A stretch of 8,944 nt of DNA from positions 1 to 8,944 of the forward strand of contig QNAH01000093.1 of assembly GCA_003641425.1 (NCBI GenBank), written 5' to 3'. The position numbers were made by a program, and so were the translations under genes. The notes beneath the pieces are model-generated. The model was not told the DNA's origin. It made no database searches and saw only the letters and a program-made list of their open reading frames with translations. Shown one piece after another: positions 1 to 6,689 of this stretch. The number at the start of each line of letters is the position of its first letter. The first letter of the stretch is position 1. Origin of the DNA: Candidatus Zixiibacteriota bacterium. Its GTDB lineage: Bacteria; Zixibacteria; MSB-5A5; GN15; PGXB01.

Positions 1-20
1 AACAATTTTGCCTTTATGGA

Positions 21-41
21 GGACAGCACAATGTGCTGTCC
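21..41. repeat. Perfect inverted repeat, 10-bp arms with 1-nt centre
   Basis: The arm GGACAGCACA (21-30) is followed by a single A and its exact reverse complement TGTGCTGTCC (32-41). Pairing stops abruptly on both sides. An A-run follows at 46-53, so on the minus strand a run of eight T precedes the hairpin instead of following it; this is therefore not a normal minus-strand terminator. Read on the plus strand it is followed by CTAC and A residues, not T, so it does not look like a plus-strand terminator either. An interspersed palindromic repeat is the better guess, but copy number cannot be seen from this window. Confidence 0.6.
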
Positions 42-67
42 CTACAAAAAAAATTCGATCTGGAATA

Positions 68-120
68 ATTCCCGCCTGCGCAAGAATGACAGATAATGTG
101 AGATTACGAAAAGCGGGAAT
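68..120. repeat. ATTCCCGC / GCGGGAAT inverted repeats, degenerate dRS3-like
   Basis: ATTCCCGC at 68-75 is repeated in inverted form as GCGGGAAT at 113-120. The left unit continues as CCTGCGCAAGAATGACA, which reads like a decayed copy of the common intergenic repeat ATTCCC-N-GGGAAT followed by GACA (the Neisseria dRS3 and similar repeats in many genomes), with the second arm changed from GGGAAT to AAGAAT. The right end, AAAAGCGGGAAT, looks like half of a second unit. The tract therefore seems to be two nested or decayed units. Family membership is judged from memory of the motif. Confidence 0.5.
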
Positions 121-155
121 GGCATGAAGAGATGCGAATGATTAAGAGAAAGTAC

Positions 156-185
156 AAAAAAAGCCCGCACTGAATCAATGCGGGC
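156..185 (-). terminator. Intrinsic terminator after rpmA
   Basis: On the minus strand GCCCGCA (185-179), a 9-nt loop and TGCGGGC (169-163) form a perfect 7-bp GC-rich stem, followed directly by seven T (162-156). It lies 24 nt beyond the rpmA stop codon. It is the clearest intrinsic terminator in the window and probably ends the long minus-strand transcription unit. A T-run on the plus side (189-194) sits only three bases from the stem, so it could also stop transcripts arriving from the left. Confidence 0.9.
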
Positions 186-209
186 GGATTTTTTCGACAA
201 GCTGAATGC

Positions 210-461
210 TTATTCATAGACTGAAACGAATTTCTTGTCGCGGCCTTTCTGGTGGAACTGAATCACGCCGGTAATTTTCGCGTAAAGCGTATCGTCCTTG
301 CCGCGGCCGACATTAAGGCCGGGGTGGAACTTGGTCCCGCACTGGCGGACGATAATGGTCCCGGCGGTAACGGCTTCGCCGGAAAAGGCCTTGACGCCGC
401 GTCGCTGGCCGTTACTGTCGCGGCCGTTGCGGGAGGAACCGACACCTTTTTTGTGAGCCAT
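210..461 (-). CDS. rpmA: 50S ribosomal protein L27 (bL27)
   Basis: bL27 is a small basic protein of the large ribosomal subunit whose N-terminal tail reaches towards the peptidyl-transferase centre. The 83-residue product has the family signature from its first residue: MAHKKG, then SSRNGRDSNGQRRGVK (residues 9-24), GTIIVRQ, KFHPG, NVGRGKD and a C-terminal FVSVYE. There is no N-terminal extension of the kind removed by the Prp protease in Firmicutes. Minor departures are Val at position 7, Cys in VRQCGT where Arg is common, and GKDDT where GKDHT is common. The ATG start is supported by AGAGGT 6-7 nt upstream. The gene normally follows rplU, which is not here: clpC lies 99 nt upstream with a hairpin between. 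The intrinsic terminator follows closely. Identification is secure. Confidence 0.97.
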   Translation of the reverse strand: MAHKKGVGSSRNGRDSNGQRRGVKAFSGEAVTAGTIIVRQCGTKFHPGLNVGRGKDDTLYAKITGVIQFHQKGRDKKFVSVYE

Positions 462-484
462 TTGACTACCTCTTATCTCAAAAC

Positions 485-547
485 ATTATTTTCAAAATTA
501 CGGCCCGGCTTTCACCGGGCCGTTTATTATAATAATTATTTTCAAAA
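485..547 (-). terminator. Hairpin between clpC and rpmA, flanked by 13-bp direct repeats
   Basis: ACGGCCCGG (500-508) and CCGGGCCGT (515-523) form a perfect 9-bp stem with a 6-nt loop in the gap between clpC and rpmA. On the minus strand the stem is followed by AATTTTG, only a four-T run, so as a terminator it would be weak; it may attenuate clpC read-through into rpmA or protect the 3' end of the upstream message. The same 13 bases, ATTATTTTCAAAA on the plus strand, occur at 485-497 and 535-547 on either side of the stem. The hairpin is seen directly; its role is inferred. Confidence 0.6.
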
Positions 548-560
548 AAGCAAGCTTATT

Positions 561-3020
561 TTAATTGGGCACCTGCTGGGGCCTCTCTTCTTCCGCCGGC
601 TTATCGTTGAATGTAAACAGCAGTTTCTCGTCATTGGCCCCGATATACAGGTTGCAGTCGCCCGCATACTGACCGCGCAGGAGCTCCTCGGCGAGAGGAT
701 CTTCCAGATATTTCTGGATAGCTCTCCTGAGGGGTCTGGCTCCCAGCATCGGTTCATAGCCCTTATGAGACAAGAAATCGACCGCCTCATCGGAAAGAGT
801 GAAGCTTATTCCCTTTTCCGCCAGACGCTTAGCGACATCGGCGGCGAGAATACCAACGATCTCCTTGATATGCTCAATACTCAGCGAGCGGAAAATAACG
901 GTTTCGTCGATGCGGTTGAGCAATTCCGGATTAAACATCTTTTTCAGCTCTTCGGTCACCTTTTTCTTCATCGAGTCATAGGAACTGTCTTCCTGTTCGC
1001 CGCCGAATCCGACCGTTTTGCCGTCTTTAATCCTGCGGGTGCCGATGTTCGAGGTCATAATTACGACCGTGTTGCGGAAATCGACTTTTCGGCCGAAAGA
1101 ATCTGTCAGAGAACCGTCATCCATAAGCTGAAGAAGAATATTGAAAACATCGGGATGGGCCTTTTCGATTTCATCGAGCAGGACCACGGAGTACGGTCGG
1201 CGGCGGACCTTCTCGGTCAACTGACCACCCTCTTCGTAACCGACATATCCTGGAGGAGCGCCGATCAATCGTGAGACAGCGAATTTTTCCATGTATTCGG
1301 ACATGTCGATACGGATCAGCGACTCGGCATCTTCAAACAAGAACTCGGCCAGTACCCGGGCCAGTTCGGTTTTACCGACACCGGTCGGGCCGAGGAAGAT
1401 AAACGATCCGATGGGGCGCCTGGGATCGCCCAGTCCGGCCCTGGCGCGCCTGATGGCGCGGGTGACGGTATTGATCGCTTCATGCTGACCGATAATGCGT
1501 TTCTCCAGTTCTTCCTCCATGCGGAGAAGCCGCTTGGATTCTTTTTCCTCGAGACGGAAAAGCGGAATACCGGTCATCTGGGCGACGACCTGTGAGATGT
1601 CATCTTCCTGCAGGACAATTTTCTGCTGTTCGCGTTTTTCGTTCCACTGCCTTTTCATCTCCTGAAGTTTTTCCTTCTTGAACTTCAGTTCGTCGCGAAG
1701 CTGGGCGGCAGTCTCAAAGGCCTGGTTTTTGACCGCCTTTTCCTTTTCTTCCTGCAGTCTGGCAATCTCGTTTTCGATCTCGTTGAACTCTTCCGGTTTG
1801 GCATAGGTCGCCAGATGCGCCCGACTTCCGGCCTCGTCGATGACATCAATAGCCTTATCCGGCTGGAACCGTCCGCTGATATAGCGATTGGACAGTTTGA
1901 CGGCGGCCTCGATAGCTTCTTCCGAAATGGACAACCGGTGATGTTCTTCGTATTTGGGTTTGAGACCCTGCAAAATCTTGATCGTATTTTCAACGGTCGG
2001 CTGTTCGACCATGATGGTCTGGAAACGCCGATCGAGCGCGCCGTCTTTTTCGATATATTTTCTATATTCGTTCAATGTCGTGGCGCCGATGCACTGCAGT
2101 TCACCACGCGAAAGAGCCGGTTTGAAAATATTGCTGGCATCGAGCGAGCCCTCGGCACCACCGGCACCGACGATAGTGTGCAATTCGTCGATAAAGATGA
2201 TGACATCTTTGGAATTGATGATCTCGGTCATGACTGCTTTGAGACGTTCTTCGAATTGACCGCGGTATTTGGTACCGGCGACCAGCGAGGCCATATCAAG
2301 TGTAACCAGTCTTTTGTTATCAAGTGTCTGCGGAACTTTGCCCTCGACAATGCGCTGGGCCAGACCTTCGGCGATAGCGGTTTTGCCGACGCCCGGTTCG
2401 CCGATAAGGACCGGATTGTTCTTTTTGCGCCGGGAGAGGATCTGGCTGACGCGCTCGATTTCATCGGTTCGGCCGATGATCGGATCGAGCCGTCCGCGGC
2501 GGGCCAGTTCGGTCAGATCGCGTCCGTAGTGATCAAGAGCGGGTGTTTTGGATTTTTTGCGTTTGCGTTTAAAGGATGACGGCTTCCCGGTCTGGACGTT
2601 TTTAAGTTCTTCGTATACTTCCTTATAGTCGATTTCGTACATCGAAAGGACCTGGGCCGCAACCCCTTCCTCATCCTTAAGAAGCGCCAAAAGAATATGT
2701 TCGGTGTCGATATCCTTGGATTTAAGCGCCCGTGCTTCCTGCCCGGAGACTTCCAGTGTCTTTTTGGCCCGTGCGGTCAAGGGCAATTGCCCCATGGTCA
2801 TGGTCCCGCCGGCCGGCTGAACGACTTCCTCGATAGAGGCCTTGAGATCCGGGGCTTCGAGCCCCAGATTGTTGATAATTTCAATCGCCCGGCCTTCACC
2901 AAGCCTGATCAATCCCAGCAGGAGATGCTCGGTCCCGATATAGTCGTGCCGAAGCCGTGCGGCTTCTTCTCTGGCAAACTCAATGGCCTTCCGGGCTAAT
3001 TCCGTAAACATCTCGTTCAT
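561..3020 (-). CDS. clpC: ClpC-type AAA+ unfoldase, ATPase subunit of the Clp protease
   Basis: A class I Hsp100 unfoldase that feeds proteins to ClpP in the cytoplasm. The 819 residues (Bacillus ClpC is about 810) show the full layout: a double Clp N-domain (about 1-145); D1 with Walker A GEPGVGKT at 207-214, pore loop KYRG at 251-254 and Walker B IIFIDE at 274-279; a middle coiled coil with a UVR motif (about 410-470), the mark of ClpC as against ClpA; and D2 with Walker A GPTGVGKT at 544-551, pore loop GYVG at 591-594, Walker B VVLLDE at 612-617, NRIDE at 702-706 and sensor-2 GARPLRR at 760-766. VGF at 670-672 is the ClpP-docking loop. Glu31 and Glu107 match the phospho-arginine-binding glutamates of Bacillus ClpC. 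The first ATG has GAAAGG 9 nt upstream; an ATG at codon 4 is less well placed. mcsB lies 61 nt upstream. Confidence 0.97.
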   Translation of the reverse strand: MNEMFTELARKAIEFAREEAARLRHDYIGTEHLLLGLIRLGEGRAIEIINNLGLEAPDLKASIEEVVQPAGGTMTMGQLPLTARAKKTLEVSGQEARALKSKDIDTEHILLALLKDEEGVAAQVLSMYEIDYKEVYEELKNVQTGKPSSFKRKRKKSKTPALDHYGRDLTELARRGRLDPIIGRTDEIERVSQILSRRKKNNPVLIGEPGVGKTAIAEGLAQRIVEGKVPQTLDNKRLVTLDMASLVAGTKYRGQFEERLKAVMTEIINSKDVIIFIDELHTIVGAGGAEGSLDASNIFKPALSRGELQCIGATTLNEYRKYIEKDGALDRRFQTIMVEQPTVENTIKILQGLKPKYEEHHRLSISEEAIEAAVKLSNRYISGRFQPDKAIDVIDEAGSRAHLATYAKPEEFNEIENEIARLQEEKEKAVKNQAFETAAQLRDELKFKKEKLQEMKRQWNEKREQQKIVLQEDDISQVVAQMTGIPLFRLEEKESKRLLRMEEELEKRIIGQHEAINTVTRAIRRARAGLGDPRRPIGSFIFLGPTGVGKTELARVLAEFLFEDAESLIRIDMSEYMEKFAVSRLIGAPPGYVGYEEGGQLTEKVRRRPYSVVLLDEIEKAHPDVFNILLQLMDDGSLTDSFGRKVDFRNTVVIMTSNIGTRRIKDGKTVGFGGEQEDSSYDSMKKKVTEELKKMFNPELLNRIDETVIFRSLSIEHIKEIVGILAADVAKRLAEKGISFTLSDEAVDFLSHKGYEPMLGARPLRRAIQKYLEDPLAEELLRGQYAGDCNLYIGANDEKLLFTFNDKPAEEERPQQVPN

Positions 3021-3081
3021 ATTAATAAACCTTTCTATAGTTATCTATATTTGTAACGCTTCTCTCGCTTTTTTGTGCCGA

Positions 3082-4134
3082 TTATTTTATTTTTTCCCTA
3101 ACCATTTCGGCCCGTATAAAATCGCGTCGATCGGGTGTCATTTCCTCTTTATAATATTTCTGCAAATGTGCCGGCTGAGACAGCAATAATATCTCATTTA
3201 TCTTGGGGATGTCGACACAATCTATTACTTTCATGGCTACCCCCAGCCTAACGGCGGAAAGAAGATTCATAACCTCTTCCGAAGTAAGCACCCGGGCATG
3301 TTTCAGTATCCCGTAGGCGCGCCAAATTTTGTCGATTATCTGTTCCGAGGCTTCTCTCATAAGTCTTTCGCGGGCGTGATCTTCCTCGGCGATAATCGAA
3401 CGCGTGACGCTTGCGATGAGCTGTAATGTTTCCTTTTCGGAAACGCCGAGCGTATTCTGGTTGGACACCTGAAACAGGTTGCCAAGGACATCGCTTCCCT
3501 CGCCATAGAATCCCCGGACGACGACGCCCATTTTTGTTATTTTGGATATCACCCGGTCGATATCTTTAGTGATCACCAGGCCGGGCAGGTGGATAAGAAC
3601 CGAGGCCCTAAGTCCTGTTCCGACATTGGTCGGGCAGGCGGTCAGATATCCGAAATCGGAATCATAGTCAAATTCAAGATGTTTCCCGATGGCATTATCG
3701 AATTTGCCGGCTATCTCATGCGGGCTGTCGGGATTAAGTCCGGGCGACATGGCCTGGATGCGCAGATGATCTTCTTCATTGATCATAATGGATACCTGCT
3801 CATCGTCGCTGATAAAGAGCGCCCGCGAGTTGTCATCCTTCATAAAGCCCGGTGACATCAGATGCCGTTCCACCAGAAAATCCCTGTCGAGCGGGGTCAT
3901 ATCGTTTCCCCTAAGCAGTTTTCCCCTGGCAAAAAGGTCCGAACGATCGGCCATCGACTCGAAATATCCTACAACTTTTTCTCTGGTAGCGGCATCGGCG
4001 GCAGACGGGTAAATGCATCCGGCCAGGTTTCGAGCCAGACGTACGCGCGATGAAAGCACAACCATATTTTCGTCGCCCTTTCCGGACAGCCAGCCGGTCA
4101 GATTCCGGGCCATATCTTCAAACATATTACTCAA
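3082..4134 (-). CDS. mcsB: Protein-arginine kinase McsB
   Basis: McsB transfers phosphate from ATP to arginine side chains, marking proteins for ClpC. It belongs to the phosphagen (guanidino) kinase fold but lacks the N-terminal domain of creatine kinase. The 350-residue product keeps SSRVRLARN (28-36), NEEDHLR (119-125), the active-site loop CPTNVGTG with Cys167, and VRGFYGEGS with Arg207 and Glu212, all at the same numbers as in Bacillus McsB. The C-terminal RDFIRA (337-342) matches the RDxxRA phospho-arginine sensor. It should be active. The start is TTG, overlapping the mcsA stop as TTGA; AAGGA lies 6 nt before this TTG but 15 nt before the ATG at codon 4, so TTG is preferred. The overlap with mcsA indicates translational coupling. 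Confidence 0.96.
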   Translation of the reverse strand: MSNMFEDMARNLTGWLSGKGDENMVVLSSRVRLARNLAGCIYPSAADAATREKVVGYFESMADRSDLFARGKLLRGNDMTPLDRDFLVERHLMSPGFMKDDNSRALFISDDEQVSIMINEEDHLRIQAMSPGLNPDSPHEIAGKFDNAIGKHLEFDYDSDFGYLTACPTNVGTGLRASVLIHLPGLVITKDIDRVISKITKMGVVVRGFYGEGSDVLGNLFQVSNQNTLGVSEKETLQLIASVTRSIIAEEDHARERLMREASEQIIDKIWRAYGILKHARVLTSEEVMNLLSAVRLGVAMKVIDCVDIPKINEILLLSQPAHLQKYYKEEMTPDRRDFIRAEMVREKIK

Positions 4135-4649
4135 TTTTCATCCTTCGAAATCAGATGGGCTTCTTTTACCGCTTTCAACTTATCCCGTAGATCGGCGGCA
4201 CGTTCGAAATCTTCACTTTCAATGGCTTTCTTAAGCGCATCCTCAAGTCTTTCCTCTTCCCTGACCGGTATCGGATCACCCTCACCGGTAACGGGGACCT
4301 TACCCTTATGGAGCGAGGAACCGTGAATCTTGCGCATAATCGGTTCCAGGCGGGACCGGAAGGCATTGTAACATTCGCCGCATCCGAAACGACCCTGATG
4401 TGTAAACTGTTCGAAAGTAAGTCCGCATCGGGAGCAGGTAATATCCGGGATGTCCGTTTTTTTCTGGGGCGACTGCCCTATCAGGCTGGAAATCAGATCG
4501 CTCAGAGGAAAAGGAACATTGGCAAGGGGCGAATGAAAACCTCTATTAGCGGCACAATCTTTACACAGAGAAAGGACAATTTTCTCATTGTTGATAATCT
4601 GCGTAAGATGCACGGTCGCTTCGTTCTTTTTGCAATCCTGACACAACAT
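4131..4649 (-). CDS. mcsA: McsA, zinc-binding activator of McsB, with UVR motif
   Basis: McsA is the activator and partner of the arginine kinase McsB. The 172-residue product has four CxxC pairs (Cys3/6, 29/32, 72/75 and 90/93), enough for two treble-clef or ribbon zinc sites, and a C-terminal UVR motif (about 132-166) containing DFERAADLRDKLK. Length and order match the family. The ATG follows the lolD stop by only 9 nt, and its Shine-Dalgarno AGGAT (4660-4656) overlaps the lolD TAG, so the two genes are almost certainly cotranscribed and perhaps coupled. The stop overlaps the mcsB start. In Bacillus ctsR lies just upstream of mcsA; here lolD occupies that place. Generic annotation pipelines may call this only a UvrB/UvrC-motif protein, but the position before mcsB makes McsA secure. 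Confidence 0.94.
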   Translation of the reverse strand: MLCQDCKKNEATVHLTQIINNEKIVLSLCKDCAANRGFHSPLANVPFPLSDLISSLIGQSPQKKTDIPDITCSRCGLTFEQFTHQGRFGCGECYNAFRSRLEPIMRKIHGSSLHKGKVPVTGEGDPIPVREEERLEDALKKAIESEDFERAADLRDKLKAVKEAHLISKDEN

Positions 4650-4658
4650 AAATCTATC

Positions 4659-5360
4659 CTAACCTTGATCGACCTCGTTGACAAGGCCGTTTTCTAATTT
4701 TACAATTCTGCGGCACTTTTTGGCCAGATCGATGTTATGCGTGGCAATAAGAAAAGTTATTCCGCGTGTCCGGTTCAATTTGGCCAGTAAATCGTGCAGT
4801 TTTTCGCCGGTTTTGATATCGAGATTTCCGGATGGTTCATCGGCGATAACGATTCCCGGGTCATTGGCCAGCGCCCTGGCCACCGCAATTCGCTGTTGTT
4901 CACCGCCGGACAATTGCCTCGGCATGTGATTTAATCTATCAGATAAACCAACATCGCAAAGGAGTTGTTCCGCAATTCCCCTGGCCTCGGTTTTTCCCTT
5001 TTCAGCGATAAGGCCTGGCATCATAACATTCTCGAGTGCGGAAAAATCTTCGAGAAGATATTGCTGCTGGAAGACAAAGCCGATATGGCGATTACGAAAA
5101 CGAGCCAATTCGGTTTCGCTCTTGGAACCGAATTTTTCTCCTTTGACCTCGACCGTTCCGTCATTGGGGCGATCCAGACCACCGAGGATATGGAGCAAGG
5201 TTGATTTCCCGACGCCTGATTCACCGACGACGGCAAGCATATCGTCTTCATTCACGTTTAGATCCACCCCTTTTAGCACCTCGAGAACACCTTCGGATGT
5301 TATAAAATTTCTGTGGATATTCCGAGCTACGAGGAGAAAATTTTTGCCGGCTGCTTCCAA
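4659..5360 (-). CDS. lolD: Lipoprotein-releasing ABC transporter ATP-binding protein LolD
   Basis: ATPase of the inner-membrane complex that extracts mature lipoproteins for delivery to the outer membrane. With the start chosen here the protein has 233 residues, the length of E. coli LolD. It shows Walker A GESGVGKST (46-54), Q-loop Gln98, signature LSGGEQQR (150-157), Walker B IVIADEP (170-176) followed by SGNLD, and the switch His208. LolD, MacB and FtsE are close relatives; the adjacent LolC/E-type permease decides for LolD. The frame is open to a TTG at 5390 (243 residues), but that codon has no ribosome site and lies beside a predicted promoter. The TTG at 5360 has AGGGAGAG 8 nt upstream and puts the family-typical N-terminus close to the start. 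No ATG fits either end. The downstream gene mcsA follows after 9 nt. Confidence 0.92.
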   Translation of the reverse strand: MEAAGKNFLLVARNIHRNFITSEGVLEVLKGVDLNVNEDDMLAVVGESGVGKSTLLHILGGLDRPNDGTVEVKGEKFGSKSETELARFRNRHIGFVFQQQYLLEDFSALENVMMPGLIAEKGKTEARGIAEQLLCDVGLSDRLNHMPRQLSGGEQQRIAVARALANDPGIVIADEPSGNLDIKTGEKLHDLLAKLNRTRGITFLIATHNIDLAKKCRRIVKLENGLVNEVDQG

Positions 5361-5368
5361 TTCAAATG

Positions 5369-5376
5369 CTCTCCCT
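5369..5376 (-). promoter_or_regulatory. Shine-Dalgarno supporting the internal TTG start of lolD
   Basis: AGGGAGAG on the minus strand ends 8 nt before the TTG at 5360-5358. The upstream TTG at 5390-5388 has only AATAGA before it. This is the main reason for the shorter lolD start. Confidence 0.55.
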
Positions 5377-5398
5377 AATCCCTTGGTCAATCTATTAC

Positions 5399-5427
5399 TA
5401 TATAACTATTTTCGCCAAAATCGTCAA
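5399..5427 (-). promoter_or_regulatory. Sigma-70-like promoter in the lolC-lolD gap
   Basis: On the minus strand TTGACG (5427-5422, five of six matches to the -35 consensus) is followed after 17 nt by TATATA (5404-5399, four of six to the -10 consensus). An overlapping TATAGT (5402-5397) is a better -10 but at a 19-nt spacing. Transcription would start near 5392, leaving a leader of about 30 nt before the preferred lolD start. If real, it gives lolD-mcsA-mcsB-clpC their own promoter, separate from lolC. The A/T-rich setting makes chance matches possible. Confidence 0.45.
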
Positions 5428-5459
5428 TTTATTTAGGTTGCGTGCGATCTTTGACAGAT

Positions 5460-6689
5460 TTATTGCCGCAGTACATCTATTACGGATTGCCGGGAAGCTT
5501 TGACGGCGGGATAAAAGGCGGCCAGAAAACAGATTATTATCGTAACCATCCCGGCCATAAGGAAATCCAGCGGATTGACTTTGATGGGCAGATAATTTAT
5601 GAAATAAAGATCGCCAGGCAGAGAAATCAAGGCATACTTGTTCTGAATCCAGGCCGCAATCAGGGCAATGGACCAACCGAGAATAATACCTATGCTGCCT
5701 ATTACCAATCCGTTATAAATGAAAATGCGGCGGATCGAGGCGGCGGTTGCGCCGAGTGTTTTAAGGACCCCGATTTCGGTTCGTTTTTCCATGGCCAGCA
5801 TGACCAGGGTGGAAATAATAGAAAAAGCGGCCACGAGAACGATTAAAATGAATCCGATAAACAGCATTTTCTTTTCCAATGAGATCCAGGTAAAAAGATT
5901 TCTATGCAGTTCATTCCAGGTAACAATCTGGTACTGGTAACCCAGGACCGCCGTCAGGGCGGGCGCGATTTCCTCGGCAAGATAAATATCAGTCAATTTC
6001 AGGTGGACGGCGGTGACTTCATCATGCATCCTGAAAAGAGACTGCGCCGCCGGTAAAGATATATAGCTGAGCTGAGAGTCGAATTCATACATACCGGTTT
6101 CGAAAATACCGGTAACATAAAACTTGGCCACCCGGGGCCGCGTGTTTTTGCGTAAATCCTCGCCTTTCAATGAGTACAGCACAATGGGATCGCCGACACC
6201 GACACCGAGACGGTCGGCCAGAGTAACGCCCATGACAATGCCGGAGGCATTTTCAGTGCTGTCGAAGGATGGAATTTCGAATGAATATTCACCGCGCGTT
6301 ATATCTTTGGCTATATTGGCAGTCTGCCGTTCCAGCTCAGGATCAATGCCGCGTACGACGATACCATCGCCGGCGCTCTCGGATGATATTGCCGCCTTGT
6401 AATAAATAAACGGCGAAGCGGCCACGACATCGTCGATTGATTCCACTTTTTCGATGATACTGTGATAATCTTCGATTGAATGCGAATTTCGCGGGAATAT
6501 CGTAATATGCGAGGTGGTCCCGAGCAGACGGGTGCGGAGTTCGGTCTCGAAACCATTATGCATCGACATTACAAAGCAGACCACGGCCACGCCGAGCATG
6601 ACACCAAGAGCGGTGATCCATGTGGAGACCGAGGTAAAAAAGCGGCCGGAGCGCAGATACCGTCCGGCGATAAAGCGTTCATATTTCAT
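5460..6689 (-). CDS. lolC: Lipoprotein-releasing ABC transporter permease, LolC/LolE (LolF-like) family
   Basis: Inner-membrane subunit that takes lipoproteins from the periplasmic leaflet using ATP hydrolysis by LolD. From the chosen start it has 409 residues (E. coli LolC 399): a short cytoplasmic tail, TM1 (about 22-43), a large periplasmic MacB_PCD-type domain (about 44-272), then TM2 (275-299), TM3 (about 323-348) and TM4 (about 375-395). EKRTEIGVLKTLGA (301-314) is the FtsX-family coupling segment between TM2 and TM3. The frame is open to a TTG at 6770, with another ATG at 6731, but the extra 27 residues are basic, lack family features and run through repeat-like DNA, whereas MKYERFIAGRYL matches how LolC/E proteins begin. 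No start has a strong ribosome site. Only one permease gene is present, so it may form a homodimer like LolF; a second copy elsewhere cannot be excluded. Confidence 0.9.
   Translation of the reverse strand: MKYERFIAGRYLRSGRFFTSVSTWITALGVMLGVAVVCFVMSMHNGFETELRTRLLGTTSHITIFPRNSHSIEDYHSIIEKVESIDDVVAASPFIYYKAAISSESAGDGIVVRGIDPELERQTANIAKDITRGEYSFEIPSFDSTENASGIVMGVTLADRLGVGVGDPIVLYSLKGEDLRKNTRPRVAKFYVTGIFETGMYEFDSQLSYISLPAAQSLFRMHDEVTAVHLKLTDIYLAEEIAPALTAVLGYQYQIVTWNELHRNLFTWISLEKKMLFIGFILIVLVAAFSIISTLVMLAMEKRTEIGVLKTLGATAASIRRIFIYNGLVIGSIGIILGWSIALIAAWIQNKYALISLPGDLYFINYLPIKVNPLDFLMAGMVTIIICFLAAFYPAVKASRQSVIDVLRQ

Noticed and set aside
252..1274. Plus-strand open frame of 340 codons
   Set aside because: It runs antisense through rpmA and the 3' part of clpC, both with unmistakable family motifs; its sequence shows no recognisable domain.
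1815..2579. Plus-strand open frame of 254 codons
   Set aside because: Antisense shadow of the clpC D1 region, an effect of codon use in the real gene.
3021..3081. Promoter or terminator between mcsB and clpC
   Set aside because: The 61-nt gap has A/T-rich TATA-like words and a 4-bp inverted repeat (ATAG/CTAT), but no -35 at a usable spacing and no stem with a T-run; read-through from mcsB is simpler.
5385..5427. Possible CtsR operator upstream of lolD (TTGACC and TTGACG)
   Set aside because: The CtsR site is a tandem GGTCAAA heptad with a 3-nt spacer; here the two hexamers are 31 nt apart and one is better explained as a -35 box.
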